Shown here: positions 1-9,892 of the stretch, in pieces
Numbering within the stretch: the stretch's first letter is position 1
Layout: each line of letters begins with the position of its first letter
NCBI GenBank assembly: GCA_030280995.1
Contig: JASXTE010000004.1
Coordinates: 18,925,185-18,989,184 of the forward strand
Direction of reading: 5' to 3'
Length of the DNA: 64,000 bases
Origin: Hemileia vastatrix
Taxonomy: Eukaryota > Basidiomycota > Pucciniomycetes > Pucciniales > Zaghouaniaceae
The notes under the pieces: generated by a model
Told to the model about the DNA's origin: nothing
What the model saw: only the letters and a program-made list of their open reading frames with translations
Database searches by the model: none
Position numbers and translations under genes: made by a program

Positions 1-987
1 TCATTTTTAGCAAAGTTAGTATTTTTCACGCTAAAATTACCCCACATACATGCACTATATGTGGAAACACACTAAAATAGGCGAGGGACGCTTATTTAGT
101 GTCTTAATTTGGTTTCAATGTGAATTAACCTTATTAAATGCACTAATTACATTAGTTACATCAGTCTTGGCGCCCAATTATACTACCATGCTTAAAAATC
201 GCCTATTTAGTCAATGATTTACCTGTGGTTACGCCTGCCAAGAGTCTGCATACAGGGATCAGCCCTTACACGCATTAAATTGGGTTTTTCAGTGGCTTCT
301 CAGTCAATAATGCTTATTTTTGGACAGGGATTTCACATATAAATTTGTAATAATTAACTCTAACATTTCTACTGTTAATCCCCCTTAATACTGTGTTATA
401 TTTAGTACCTTTTCTTTATTTTTAGTCTATTAAAAATAGATATTACACGCATATACACTCTTTTTTGGGTTATTCTTTATTTGTGATGGATTATCCCTAT
501 TATTTCAGGATTTTGGCGTGTGATATTATTCTTTGGTTGTCATTGGTCATTCCTTATGTTGTTGGACAGGTCTATTAGTTAGTTTGAGGCGCATTTGGCC
601 ATGTAGAGGATTGGAATAATCAAGGGGCATCATTGGGGAATTATTGGGTATAAAAGGAGGGGGTTTTTGGTCATATTTTCTACATTCAATTTATCATTTA
701 TACAATTACAATTACAATATAACCAATACAATTTATCTTACATTTCATTAGTACTTTAGAGAGTCTTTGAATAGTATTTTAAATATATTAAATCTATTTT
801 TCTGCACAACAATAAGCCTTGTAATAACAATTATAATAAGTGAGAGTAAATTACTGAGCCTTATAATTGATTTTATTCTACTACTTGCTTGTTTTACACC
901 ATTGTATTCATTTGGGACCTTTTGTAAATCTTCTAGACACTAGACCAGCAAGCTATTCACGTCTCTGGACTTCGACTAAGCCTGACA
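1..987 (+). mobile_element. E1 5' LTR (left part outside window)
   Basis: This stretch matches 8051-9037 with 13 substitutions counted by eye (about 98.7% identical), so it is the 5' copy of the E1 LTR. By comparison with the complete 3' copy, about 503 bases lie before the window. It ends in CCTGACA. A TATAAAAG box at 649-656 marks the likely promoter and start of R. The direct repeat flanks a Ty3/gypsy gag-pol region, which makes it an LTR and not a simple duplication. Confidence 0.93.
649..656 (+). promoter_or_regulatory. LTR TATA box (TATAAAAG)
   Basis: TATAAAAG lies in a G-rich stretch about 340 bases before the LTR end. The same box is at 8699-8706 in the 3' LTR, and equivalent boxes occur in the other LTR families on their own strands (near 9327-9337, 19724-19733, 20309-20316, 28435-28443 and 46588-46598). 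It is the likely RNA polymerase II core promoter of E1. Confidence 0.6.
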
Positions 988-989
988 AC

Positions 990-1002
990 TGGAGGCCTTT
1001 CC
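990..1002 (+). promoter_or_regulatory. E1 candidate primer-binding site
   Basis: TGGAGGCCTTTCC begins two bases after the LTR end. E3 has TGGGAACCTTTCC and E5 TGAGGGCCTCTCC at the same offset. TGG would pair with the CCA end of a tRNA primer. The tRNA cannot be named from the window alone. Confidence 0.5.
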
Positions 1003-1191
1003 TCAAGAATTCAAGTGGTTATTCAAGTAAGTAAAAATAAAAATTAATTGAGGCTTGAGTGATTAGAAATCCTTATATATAATATCTGGATTATAATTAC
1101 AAAGGGTTGGGTCACTAATAATTTAGTGATTTCAGAAAAAGAAGCCCAGTTATATATATAATAAAATTGTGATATTGAATCAACAATTTTA

Positions 1192-1223
1192 CCACTAATT
1201 GAACAAAAAAGTGTTCTTAGTGG
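1192..1223 (+). other. E1 leader hairpin with UU bulge
   Basis: In the transcript, a 7-bp outer stem (CCACTAA with TTAGTGG) is followed on the 5' side only by an unpaired UU, then a 5-bp inner stem (GAACA with TGTTC) and a 6-nt loop. This is the same plan as the repeated hairpins in the leaders of E2-E5, with entirely different stem sequences. Confidence 0.6.
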
Positions 1224-1514
1224 GAGTCTGTCAATAGACCAATTAAAATTTTGTTCTTTGCAGATAATAATAAACCAATTAATAGAAACTGATTAATTGA
1301 TTCTCTGTTTACAGGACTTTTAATCCCTTTCTCTGACCACTCCAATTAAGTGACCACATAAAAGCATATTTGACTTTTGGCACTTATTTTATCCACTTAA
1401 AACCTACTAGTAAGCAATTTAATTGCCTTAAGTAGAGTTATAAAATACTGATAAAACTCTTTTGTAGTTTGAATCATATTTCTCAATCCTTTGGTCTAAC
1501 TTTCACTGATAAAA

Positions 1515-2049
1515 ATGAGTGAAAACGTTGACATTGTAAGAAATAAGGCAAAACCTTATGACTTGAGACCAAGAACTAATAAATTTTTTGCAGGACATCA
1601 CCATGAAGGAAACCTCACCCAGCAACACTCCTCATATGAGTCTGGAGGAGAAAGAAAGGCTTCTCAACCTTGTAAAGATCAAAAAATCAAAAAATACCCT
1701 TCAAGAACAAATTCACTCCCTATCTCAATTACAAAACAGCTTGAAAGTAAAGGTCAACAAAATGGAAGAGAAGCTTATGAATTTAGAGAAAAGGGCAGGC
1801 CAAACTTTCATGGAGGTCAACCAACAAATAACAGACCTAAGGGCACAGGTGAAACCAGTAACAACTCCCTCAAACAATCAACCAGCTCCTTCTCAAGCTC
1901 CAGGAGAAGAGCAGATGATAACTGTAAGCAAATGGAAATGGGACTGGTATGCCCAGAACTACAACAGCAACCCTCATCAAGAGTCCAGCCATCACCCTTA
2001 CAGGGGAAAGGGAAAAAGGGGAAGAGGAAGTGGAATAAGACCTTGGTAA
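1515..2049 (+). CDS. E1 spliced alternative-frame protein (overprints gag)
   Basis: Predicted from splicing. Exon 1 is 1515-1535 (7 codons), intron 1536-1593, exon 2 1594-2049, giving about 158 aa. Exon 2 is read in a different frame from Gag-Pol, which is also open throughout. The product has a lysine-rich start, a heptad-like coiled coil (about residues 30-75), a proline/glutamine linker, the motif VSKWKWDWY, and a basic glycine/arginine tail starting HPYRGKGKRGRG and ending in Pro-Trp then TAA. Homologues in the same position exist in E2, E3, E4 and E5. The function is unknown. A coiled coil plus basic tail would suit an RNA-binding or Gag-partner role, but this is inference. Splicing itself is predicted, not shown. 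Confidence 0.7.
1536..1593 (+). other. Frame-switching intron in E1 gag (58 nt)
   Basis: Donor GTAAGA, branch-like ACTAATA 14-20 bases before the end, and acceptor TTTTTTGCAG. The length is 58 nt (1 modulo 3), so retention reads Gag-Pol and removal reads the overlapping frame. The identical length and position recur in E2 and E3. Confidence 0.7.
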
Positions 2050-5000
2050 GTCATCCACCTTCTAATGTTCAACAATATAATACTGACGATGAATTACTTA
2101 TAGGTGATAATGAGGTATTAAGGTTGATTGATAATGATATTCAGGATTATTCATTTGATAATAATGATTTGAATTTATCTTTAAAGGATGACATTGTACA
2201 TAGCTTTATTGATAATGGTGATAATAAAAATATAAAAATTGAAACAAATGAATCAAATCTTGACCCATATAATCTTGATAGCACTTCTGAGTTAGAAATT
2301 AATGGTTTTATGAAAGAAAACCCTATGATATCTTCTATAATAAATAAATTGTTATTGAGAATTGAAAAGTTAGAAGAATATTCCAAGGAGTCTTCAACTG
2401 AAATGGAGGAGGTAATACTAAACCTCACTAAATCTTTGACTCACACAGCCAATAAAGTTAAGTTCATTGAAAAGTCAAATGATGATTTGTTAAATGAAAA
2501 TATCAAATTAAAATCTGATATTGAGCAGTTACACAGTAAGCTGGATCAATCTCAGAGTACTATGGCTATTATTGAGGGATGGGTAAAATTGTCTTTTTCC
2601 AATTTAAATGATACTCTTTCACATGTACCTGCTTTGCAAAATAGATTTCAGATACTAGAAATAGAAGTAGCTAACATATTGAAAAATAATGACAGTAAGC
2701 ACGTAAACACCTCTTATAAAAACCATACACCAGTAAATAAGAGAGAATCATTTGATAAATCATTGATTGAGAAAGAACATAGTGGTATAAGTTCTGAGAG
2801 TCACAAATCAGTAAAGGATGAGATAAATGATCATCTGTCAAAATTAAGTGAATTACTTAATATTCCTCAGGTTAAGGAAGTAAAAACTAACCAGAAAAAC
2901 TGGCCTAAGTTAGATCAGTACCCTACCTTTGATGGGGATTCAAAATCTGATTGGCAACAATTCATACAAAGAACTGATAACTTAAAATTTTCATACAAGT
3001 TACCTGATGAAGAAATTACATCAAAACTTATATCTTTATTTACAGATGTGGCCTTATTATGGTTTGAATCTGTATTGAGTGAGGGGATAAATTACTCTTG
3101 GAATGAATGGAAGGCACGAATTGAAAGACAATTTGGTGGTCCAAAATTCAGAATCACTCAACAAAGATTGTATGAAAAATCAAGATATACTCCAATTAGT
3201 GGAGAAAAACCAATGGTCTTTTTAATGAGTTTGATAAAAATCATGAAAGCCATGGATCCAAAAATGGATTTTGATGTGTGGAAAGAAAAAATAATATATG
3301 AATTGCCTATATCAGTCAGAGACATTATTGTAGCTAGAACTGAAACCATTAGAGATACTTCTGGTTTTATCAATATATGCAATGAAATATTATTAAACCA
3401 CAGATATGAGACAAGGTACAACACTTATAAGCAAAATGTTGAGGTAGTAAAACCTACTACAAGTAAGTTACCAGTAGAAAGGAAAAAACCTATTGCTCCT
3501 CTTGTTCCAAAGAAACAAGAAAGTAACACTTGCTATAAATGTAATGAACCTTGGGTTAAAGGTCATTCCTGTAAGAAAAGAATAAATGTTATTGAAAACT
3601 CACAAGATTCTGAACCCAGTAATCATGAAGATGAAAAGGATGAGTCTAGTGAGGATTGTAAAAGTAACATTTCTTACAGTGATGAAGAGAATGAAGTATT
3701 GGTATTAGAACAGGATATTATGTTCCTGAATGATACAATATCTTCCAATGATACATCTTTAACTTCCATTGAGGAAGCTGAGATAATTAAAGATGTAGAT
3801 CATGATACTTACAAAATCAAGCCTATTAGAGCACCTGTTATAATATGTGGAAAAGAAATGAATGTCATTCTTGACACTGGGGCTGCTGGTAGTGTAGTTT
3901 CTGTTAATACATTAATGAAACTGGATAGTAAGTACAAAGAAAAACTAGAACCTGTACAGACAAAGAACTGGAGAGGTTTTGGTTCAGTATTAAGTCCAAT
4001 TGGCAAATACAAAACTGCTGTTTTCTTCAAATATCATAATGGATTTGTAAGAGCAGTATGTGATTTTGTAGTCATGGATAATATTAATTGTAGTGATTGG
4101 TTTATCATTGGCAATGACTTATTGACCAAATTTGGTTTTAAAATAGATCCTGCAAATAGTTGCTTCACCATTGGAGTAAATGGGAAGAGAAAATTCAAGA
4201 TTTGCTCTGAAAATTCTGTTTATACCATTGCTCCAAAGGAAGAACAACAAAGTGGAAGACCCACTTCTGAGATGCTTGAGTTGGAAAATAAAATCCAAAA
4301 ATCCTCATTTAGTCCTCAACTCTCAAATATTGAAGTAGACAATATATTGAGATTGATAAAATCTTATCCTAGGGCATTTGCACACAGTTCAAATGAGCTA
4401 GGATTGGTCAAAGACCATGAAATGAAAATATCTTTAAGTTGTGACCTGGATAATATTCCTGGCAGCTTAAAAAAGAAACCTTACCCAGCTTCTCCTGCAA
4501 AAAGGAAAGACATTGAAGACAACATAAAAATGTTGTTGGAAATGGGTATTGTTGAGAAAGTAGACACAACTCCTAAATATTGTGTAATATCACCAGTTTT
4601 AATCTCTTATGAAAAAGATAAGGCAAGGTTATGTGGTGATTATAGAGCTCTAAATACATTCACAGTGGATGATATTTACCCTCTTCCCAGGATAGCTTCT
4701 ATCCATGCTACCTTACAAGGAGCTAAATATATTTCATGTCTGGATGGAAACAAAGGTTACCACCAGATTCCAGTAGAAAAGAGTTCTCAGAATTACTTAC
4801 TGATCAGCACACATATGGGGATATATAAGTATGTGAGAATGCCTTTTGGACCTAAAAATGCCCCTTCAGTCTTCCAAAAATTGATGGATAGTGTTTTTCA
4901 TCAGGAAATGGTTGAAGGATGGCTCTTAGTATATATTGATGACATCATAGTGTTTTCAAAAACATATGATGAGCATTTAAATCACCTGTAAAGAGTATTT

Positions 5001-7366
5001 CAAAAAATGGATGAAATTAACATGACAATAGCATTGAAAAAATGTAAGTTTGGATTTCATTCCTTGAAAGTACTTGGACATGTTGTATCTGGCTTACAAA
5101 TTTGTGTGGATCAGAACAAGGTGGCAGCAATAAAAAATATTGATATACCTAAAAATGTGAAAGATATACAAAGCTTTCTGGGTATGTGCGGATATTATAG
5201 GCAGTATATCAAGAACTACCAAACAATTGCAGCCCCTTTAACAACATTAATCAGGAAGAATGAAGCTTTCATTTGGAATAATGAAAGACAACAGGCCTTT
5301 GATAAATTAAAGGAATGTTTAATGTCAGCTCCAATCTTGGGACTGCCAGATTTTAGCCTCCCTTTTATCTTGTATACTGATGCAAGCTTTACAGGGTTAG
5401 GTGCTGCTTTACAGCAGAAGCAGATAATTAGTGGTAAATTATCTGAAGTAGTTATCTGTTATATATCCAGAACCTTAAGGATAACTGAATTAAGGTATGG
5501 TGCTACACAACTGGAATGTTTAGCCGTTGTGTGGGCCTTGGAAAAACTTCATTACTATCTGTAAGACCAGAAGTTTGAGTTAATAACAGATTGCAGTGCA
5601 GTGAAATCATTATTAAACATGAAAACACCTAATAGACACATGTTTAGATGGCAACTAGCTGTACAAGAGTACAGAGGAAGAATGACAATCACTCATAGAG
5701 AAGGTACATTGCATTCTAATGTGGATTTGTTATCTAGAAGCCCTTTGCCAAATGATACTGACAACCCAGCTTATGTGCCTGAGAATGAGGTAATACATAT
5801 ATATGGGATTTATATAGTGGATTTAGAAGATGAGTTTATGCAAACAATATTAGATAATTATTCATCTGATAAAGACTTGTCTAAACTTTCAACCATCTTA
5901 AATGATCCAACAAATGCCTCAATGAGTGCATTAATAAAAACTTTACCTCCAAAGTATAAGAATGCGTTGGAAAAAGGTAAATTTTCAATTGAAGATGGAT
6001 ACATATATTACAGGAAAAAGCTAAGTAATGTAATAGTTATACCTCCATCTATGAAAGAGTTAATGTTAAGTACTTGTCATGATGATATCTTAGCTGGTCA
6101 TTTTGATTACAATAAAACATTAACTAGAGTTAAAAACACAGCCTGGTGGATAAACATGAAGGATGATGTACAAAAATACATTGACACATGTGACTCTTGC
6201 CGAAAATCTAAAAGATTGACAGGTAAGAGAGCTGGGTTGTTACAACAAATAGAGCAACCAAAAGCTCCATGGGAAATTATAAACATGGACTTTGTTACTG
6301 GTTTGCCGTTAGCAGGAAAAGAAAGTTTCAATTCTTGCTGGGTAATAGTGGATAGACTTACAAAAATGTGTAAATTTATTCCAATCCATAAAGAGGTATC
6401 TGCAAAAGACTTGGCCTTAATTTGGTGGACTCAAATGATGAACACTGCTGGGTTCCCCAAAGCCATTATATCTGACAGAGACCCTAAATTTACTTCAGAA
6501 TTCTGGACATCCTTAATGGAGGTTTCAGGGTGTCAGTTGAAATTGTCTACAGCACACCATCCACAAACTGATGGACTGTCTGAGAGAATGATACAGACTC
6601 TGGAGGACATGATCAGAAGATATTGTGCCTTTGGTTTAGAATACAAAGACAATGAGAAATTCACACATGACTGGGTAACTTTAATTCCTGGCTTAGAATT
6701 TGCTTATAATAGCACAACTCATTCTGTAACAGAGAGAAAACCTTTTGAGCTCTGGCTGGGGTATGTTCCAAATACACCAGTGAATCTTTTAAATAAATTG
6801 CCAAGGTTGGACATACACCCTGGTACCAAATCCTTTATTCATATGCAACAAATTTGTAGAAAGCATGCAGAAAATGTATACAAAAAGCATTTGAATATGA
6901 AAAGAAAAGGTGGGACAAATCTCATAAAGAAATTGGATTCAAAAAAGGAGATGAAGTCCTCATATCAACACTACATTTTAACTTACAAGGTAATGTTAAA
7001 TTAAAGGATCCCTTTGTAGGACCTTTTGTAGTAAATAAAATGGTTGGTAATAATGAAGTGGAAGTCATATTATATGCTCCATATGATAGGAAAAATCCAG
7101 TTTTCCCTATCTCATTAATGAAACCTTACCATACAAATGATCCTGACTTATTTCCAAAAAGAAGGGGAAGGCCTAAAAAGCAACCTGAAGAAATTGTGGA
7201 AAAAGCAGAGATTAAAAAAATACTCAAGAAAAGAATCCTTACTAAAGAAAAAGGAACTGAGTATTTACTGAGATTTAAAGGGAAATCAAATGAATTTGAT
7301 AAATGGATACCTGAAAAAGAAATTTCTAATTTATCCACCCTTCTTAAAAAATTTAAACAGAAATAA

Positions 7367-7547
7367 ATTTCTGTCCAACCAGCTGAGGGGTTAAAAAACC
7401 AGTACTCATAATATTTTATTATGTTTTATTTCTTTAAAGTATAATCTTTAATGCTACAGAATTAATCTGAATACCTGAAAATTACAAATAAATAAATAAA
7501 AATGTATAACTTATCATTTTTTTATTGTTTTTTTTTGGGTGGGCGAG
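7367..7547 (+). promoter_or_regulatory. E1 3' untranslated spacer and polypurine tract
   Basis: Short A/T-rich spacer with a T-run, then GGGTGGGCGAG at 7537-7547 directly before the 3' LTR. This is the position of the plus-strand primer (polypurine tract). The corresponding tract in E2, E4 and E5 is AGAGTGAGGGAG. Confidence 0.7.
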
Positions 7548-9037
7548 TGTCAGCCTGAATATTCTCAGGACTGAGTAAAATTACTAACAAATTATGTTAA
7601 ACATATGTAGCATACATGGGAACAATAAATAATTGTATAAAAAATTAATTTAATACAAATATATGCCATTATAAAGCATTATATACACGCATATATCCAC
7701 CTTATTTAAGTCTTATGTACTTAATATTAGGGTAGAATATGTTAGGTTAACCTTAAGAACCTTAGCCATAAGCCTACATAATTTTTAAGTACACATAAAG
7801 CTAATTTTTCTATTATTTTATTGAAATAATTGATAAATGCGCTTATTATCACTAAAAGCTGGATATATGCGCTATAAATGTTAAGATAATAAAAATGCGC
7901 CTTGGCAGATCAATTTGCCTTATTTGGAACAATTGATCTGGCTATTTAAAAGTGTAAAAATAACACTTTTCAAATCTGGTGTTTTTTATGCCAGAAATGG
8001 CCTCTGTGCAGTGGCTACATACTGCCTGCATTTTTCCCGTGTGAATAGCTTCATTTTTAGCAAAGTTAGTATTTTTCACGCTAAAATTACCCCACATACA
8101 TGCACTATATGTGGAAACACACTAAAATAGGCGAGGGACGCTTATTTAGTGTCTTAATTTGGTTTCAATGTGAATTAACCTTATTAAATGCACTAATTAC
8201 ATTAGTTACATCAGTCTTGGCGCCCAATTATACTACAACGCTTAAAAATCGCCTATTTAGTCAATGATTTACCTGTGGTTACGCCTGTCAAGAGTCTGCA
8301 TACAGGGATCAGCCCTAACACGCATTAAATTGGGTTTTTCAGTGGCTTCTCAGTCAATAATGCTTATTTTTGGACAGGGATTTCACGTATAAATTTGTAA
8401 TAATTAACTCTAACATTTCTACTGTTAATCCCCCTTAATACTGTGTTATATTTAGTACCTTTTCTTTATTTTTAGTCTATTAAAAATAGATATTACACGC
8501 ATATACACTCTTTTTTGGGTTATTCTTTATTTGTGATGGATTATCCCTATTATTTCAGGATTTTGGCGTGTGATATTATTCTTTGGTTGTCATTGGTCAT
8601 TCCTTATGTTGTTGGACAGGTCTATTAGTTAGTTTGAGGCGCATTTGGCCGTGTAGAGGATTGGAATAATCAAGGGGCATCATTGGGGAATTATTGGGTA
8701 TAAAAGGAGGGGGTTTTTGGTCATATTTTCTACATTCAATTTATCATTTATACAATTACAATTACAATATAACCAATACAATTTATCTTACATTTCATTA
8801 GTACTTTAGAGAGTCTTTGAATAGTATTTTAAATATATTACATCTATTTTTCTGCACAACAATAAGCCTTGTAATGCCAATTATAATAAGTGAGAGTAAA
8901 TTACTGAGCCTTATAATTGATTTTATTCTACTACTTGCTTGTTTTACACAATTGTATTCATTTGGGACCTTTTGTAAATCTTCTAGACACTAGACAAGTA
9001 AGCTATTCACGTCTCTGGACTTGGACTAAGCCTGACA
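7548..9037 (+). mobile_element. E1 3' LTR (complete, 1490 bp)
   Basis: Begins TGTCAGCCTG after the polypurine tract and ends AGCCTGACA, with the 6-bp terminal inverted repeat TGTCAG/CTGACA. Bases 8051-9037 match 1-987. It is followed at once by GATAT and LTR A of the composite element. TATA box at 8699-8706. The small open frame at 7915-8130 lies inside the LTR and shows no sign of being a gene. Confidence 0.95.
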
Positions 9038-9042
9038 GATAT
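9038..9042. repeat. Target-site duplication GATAT (left)
   Basis: GATAT lies between the end of the E1 LTR and LTR A. The same five bases follow LTR C at 20253-20257. This shows that LTR A and LTR C bound one integration event. Confidence 0.85.
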
Positions 9043-9857
9043 TGTCAAGGTCCCCTTTTGGTCTAGAAGATTTGGTACGGGGTTTTTACGAGGATTTTAG
9101 GGATTAAAATGGCTTCTCAACAAATTGGTACAAATTTCTCAATCAAGGATGATTATTTACTCAATGATAAGAGGTAGGATTTAAATATTAATATTTTTTA
9201 TAGATTAGAACTATGTGAATGTAACTACTAATGTTATAAAAGTATAAAAATAATTTGTTTTTATTGTAAATAAGTAAAAATAAGTAAGTAATTGAAGGAA
9301 TGATCAAAAAGCACAAAATGGAAGGGCCTTTTATAGGCAAAAGGTGAGAGAACAAAATACGGGATTAATGTCTCCTGATACAAGAGTATGAGAGGGAAAA
9401 CTTAAATAAAGGAGAGTATGTGAAATAATAGAATCTACAATAAATGGAGTGTCAAGAAAGATATCAGCATTATTTGAAATAAAACTAAAGTTTCTCTTGA
9501 TTGTTAAATTTAATACTAAACATTTGATTTTAAAATGTAGATTCAACGGTATTTACAATTCTTAATAAAAGAATTTGAATTTTTTAGAATTTTAAATTAT
9601 TTTTTAATACTAATTTTATTCCTACTCCCTTGTATGATTGATCACCGGTGTTAGGGAATAAAATATGTATGGGACAGGTACTTATTATCTTTTATTAATT
9701 ATTTACCCTTCTTAATGTACTTAACTAGTTATTTTTAAGTAATACATAAGTAGTTTAAATAATTAATTATTTTATTAATAAGTATTAAAAAGGCATGGCT
9801 TCACTTCAGTAAGATAATCAATTATTTTACTGGGTGAGTCTAGTAGCCTGGCTGACA
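9043..9857 (-). mobile_element. LTR A (3' LTR of composite)
   Basis: On the minus strand it begins TGTCAGCCAGGC after the polypurine tract and ends CCTTGACA (plus strand TGTCAAGG at 9043). It is 815 bp, the same as LTR C. A TATAAAAGG box lies on the minus strand near 9327-9337. Confidence 0.92.
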
Positions 9858-9892
9858 CTCCCTCACTCTAAAAAAAACAATAAAAAAAAATG
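9858..9892 (-). promoter_or_regulatory. E2 polypurine tract
   Basis: On the minus strand, TAGAGTGAGGGAG directly precedes LTR A, after a T-run downstream of the pol stop codon. The same tract precedes the 3' LTRs of E4 and E5. Confidence 0.7.

Larger units (their letters stand above)
988..1514 (+). other. E1 leader: primer site, putative intron, hairpins
   Basis: Non-coding leader between the 5' LTR and gag. TGGAGGCCTTTCC at 990-1002, two bases after the LTR, aligns with the corresponding sites of E2-E5 and is the candidate primer-binding site. A strong 5' splice signal GTAAGT starts at 1027. Pyrimidine-rich 3' splice signals end at 1263 (TTTGCAG) and 1314 (TGTTTACAG), giving a putative leader intron of about 237 or 288 nt. 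The intron holds several hairpins, including one with a two-T bulge (1192-1223) and an 8-bp hairpin CAATTAAT/ATTAATTG (1275-1298). Confidence 0.6.
1515..7366 (+). pseudogene. E1 Ty3/gypsy gag-pol, broken
   Basis: Gag-Pol polyprotein of a chromodomain Ty3/gypsy element. The first open stretch (1515-4991, 1158 aa) has a low-complexity N-terminus, a coiled coil (about residues 275-355), a capsid-like Gag domain from NWPKLDQYPTFDG (about residue 462), a CX2CX7HXC zinc knuckle (about residue 672), an aspartic protease with DTGA at 787-790, and reverse transcriptase with YIDD at 1140-1143. The same frame continues through RNase H (TDAS near 5380) to an integrase zinc region and DDE core (VIVD, SDRD, SER near 6350, 6470 and 6580). 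After a one-base A-run insertion near 6880, frame +2 carries the integrase C-terminus and a chromodomain ending at 7366. Breaks are in-frame TAA at 4989 and 5562 and the frameshift. The nearly identical LTRs suggest a fairly young insertion. The start was chosen because the ATG opens the short shared first exon seen in E2-E5. Confidence 0.93.

Noticed and set aside
1588..2049. Second frame as an independent gene with its own start
   Set aside because: There is no ATG at its beginning in E1; the shared exon 1 and intron explain the entry in all five elements.
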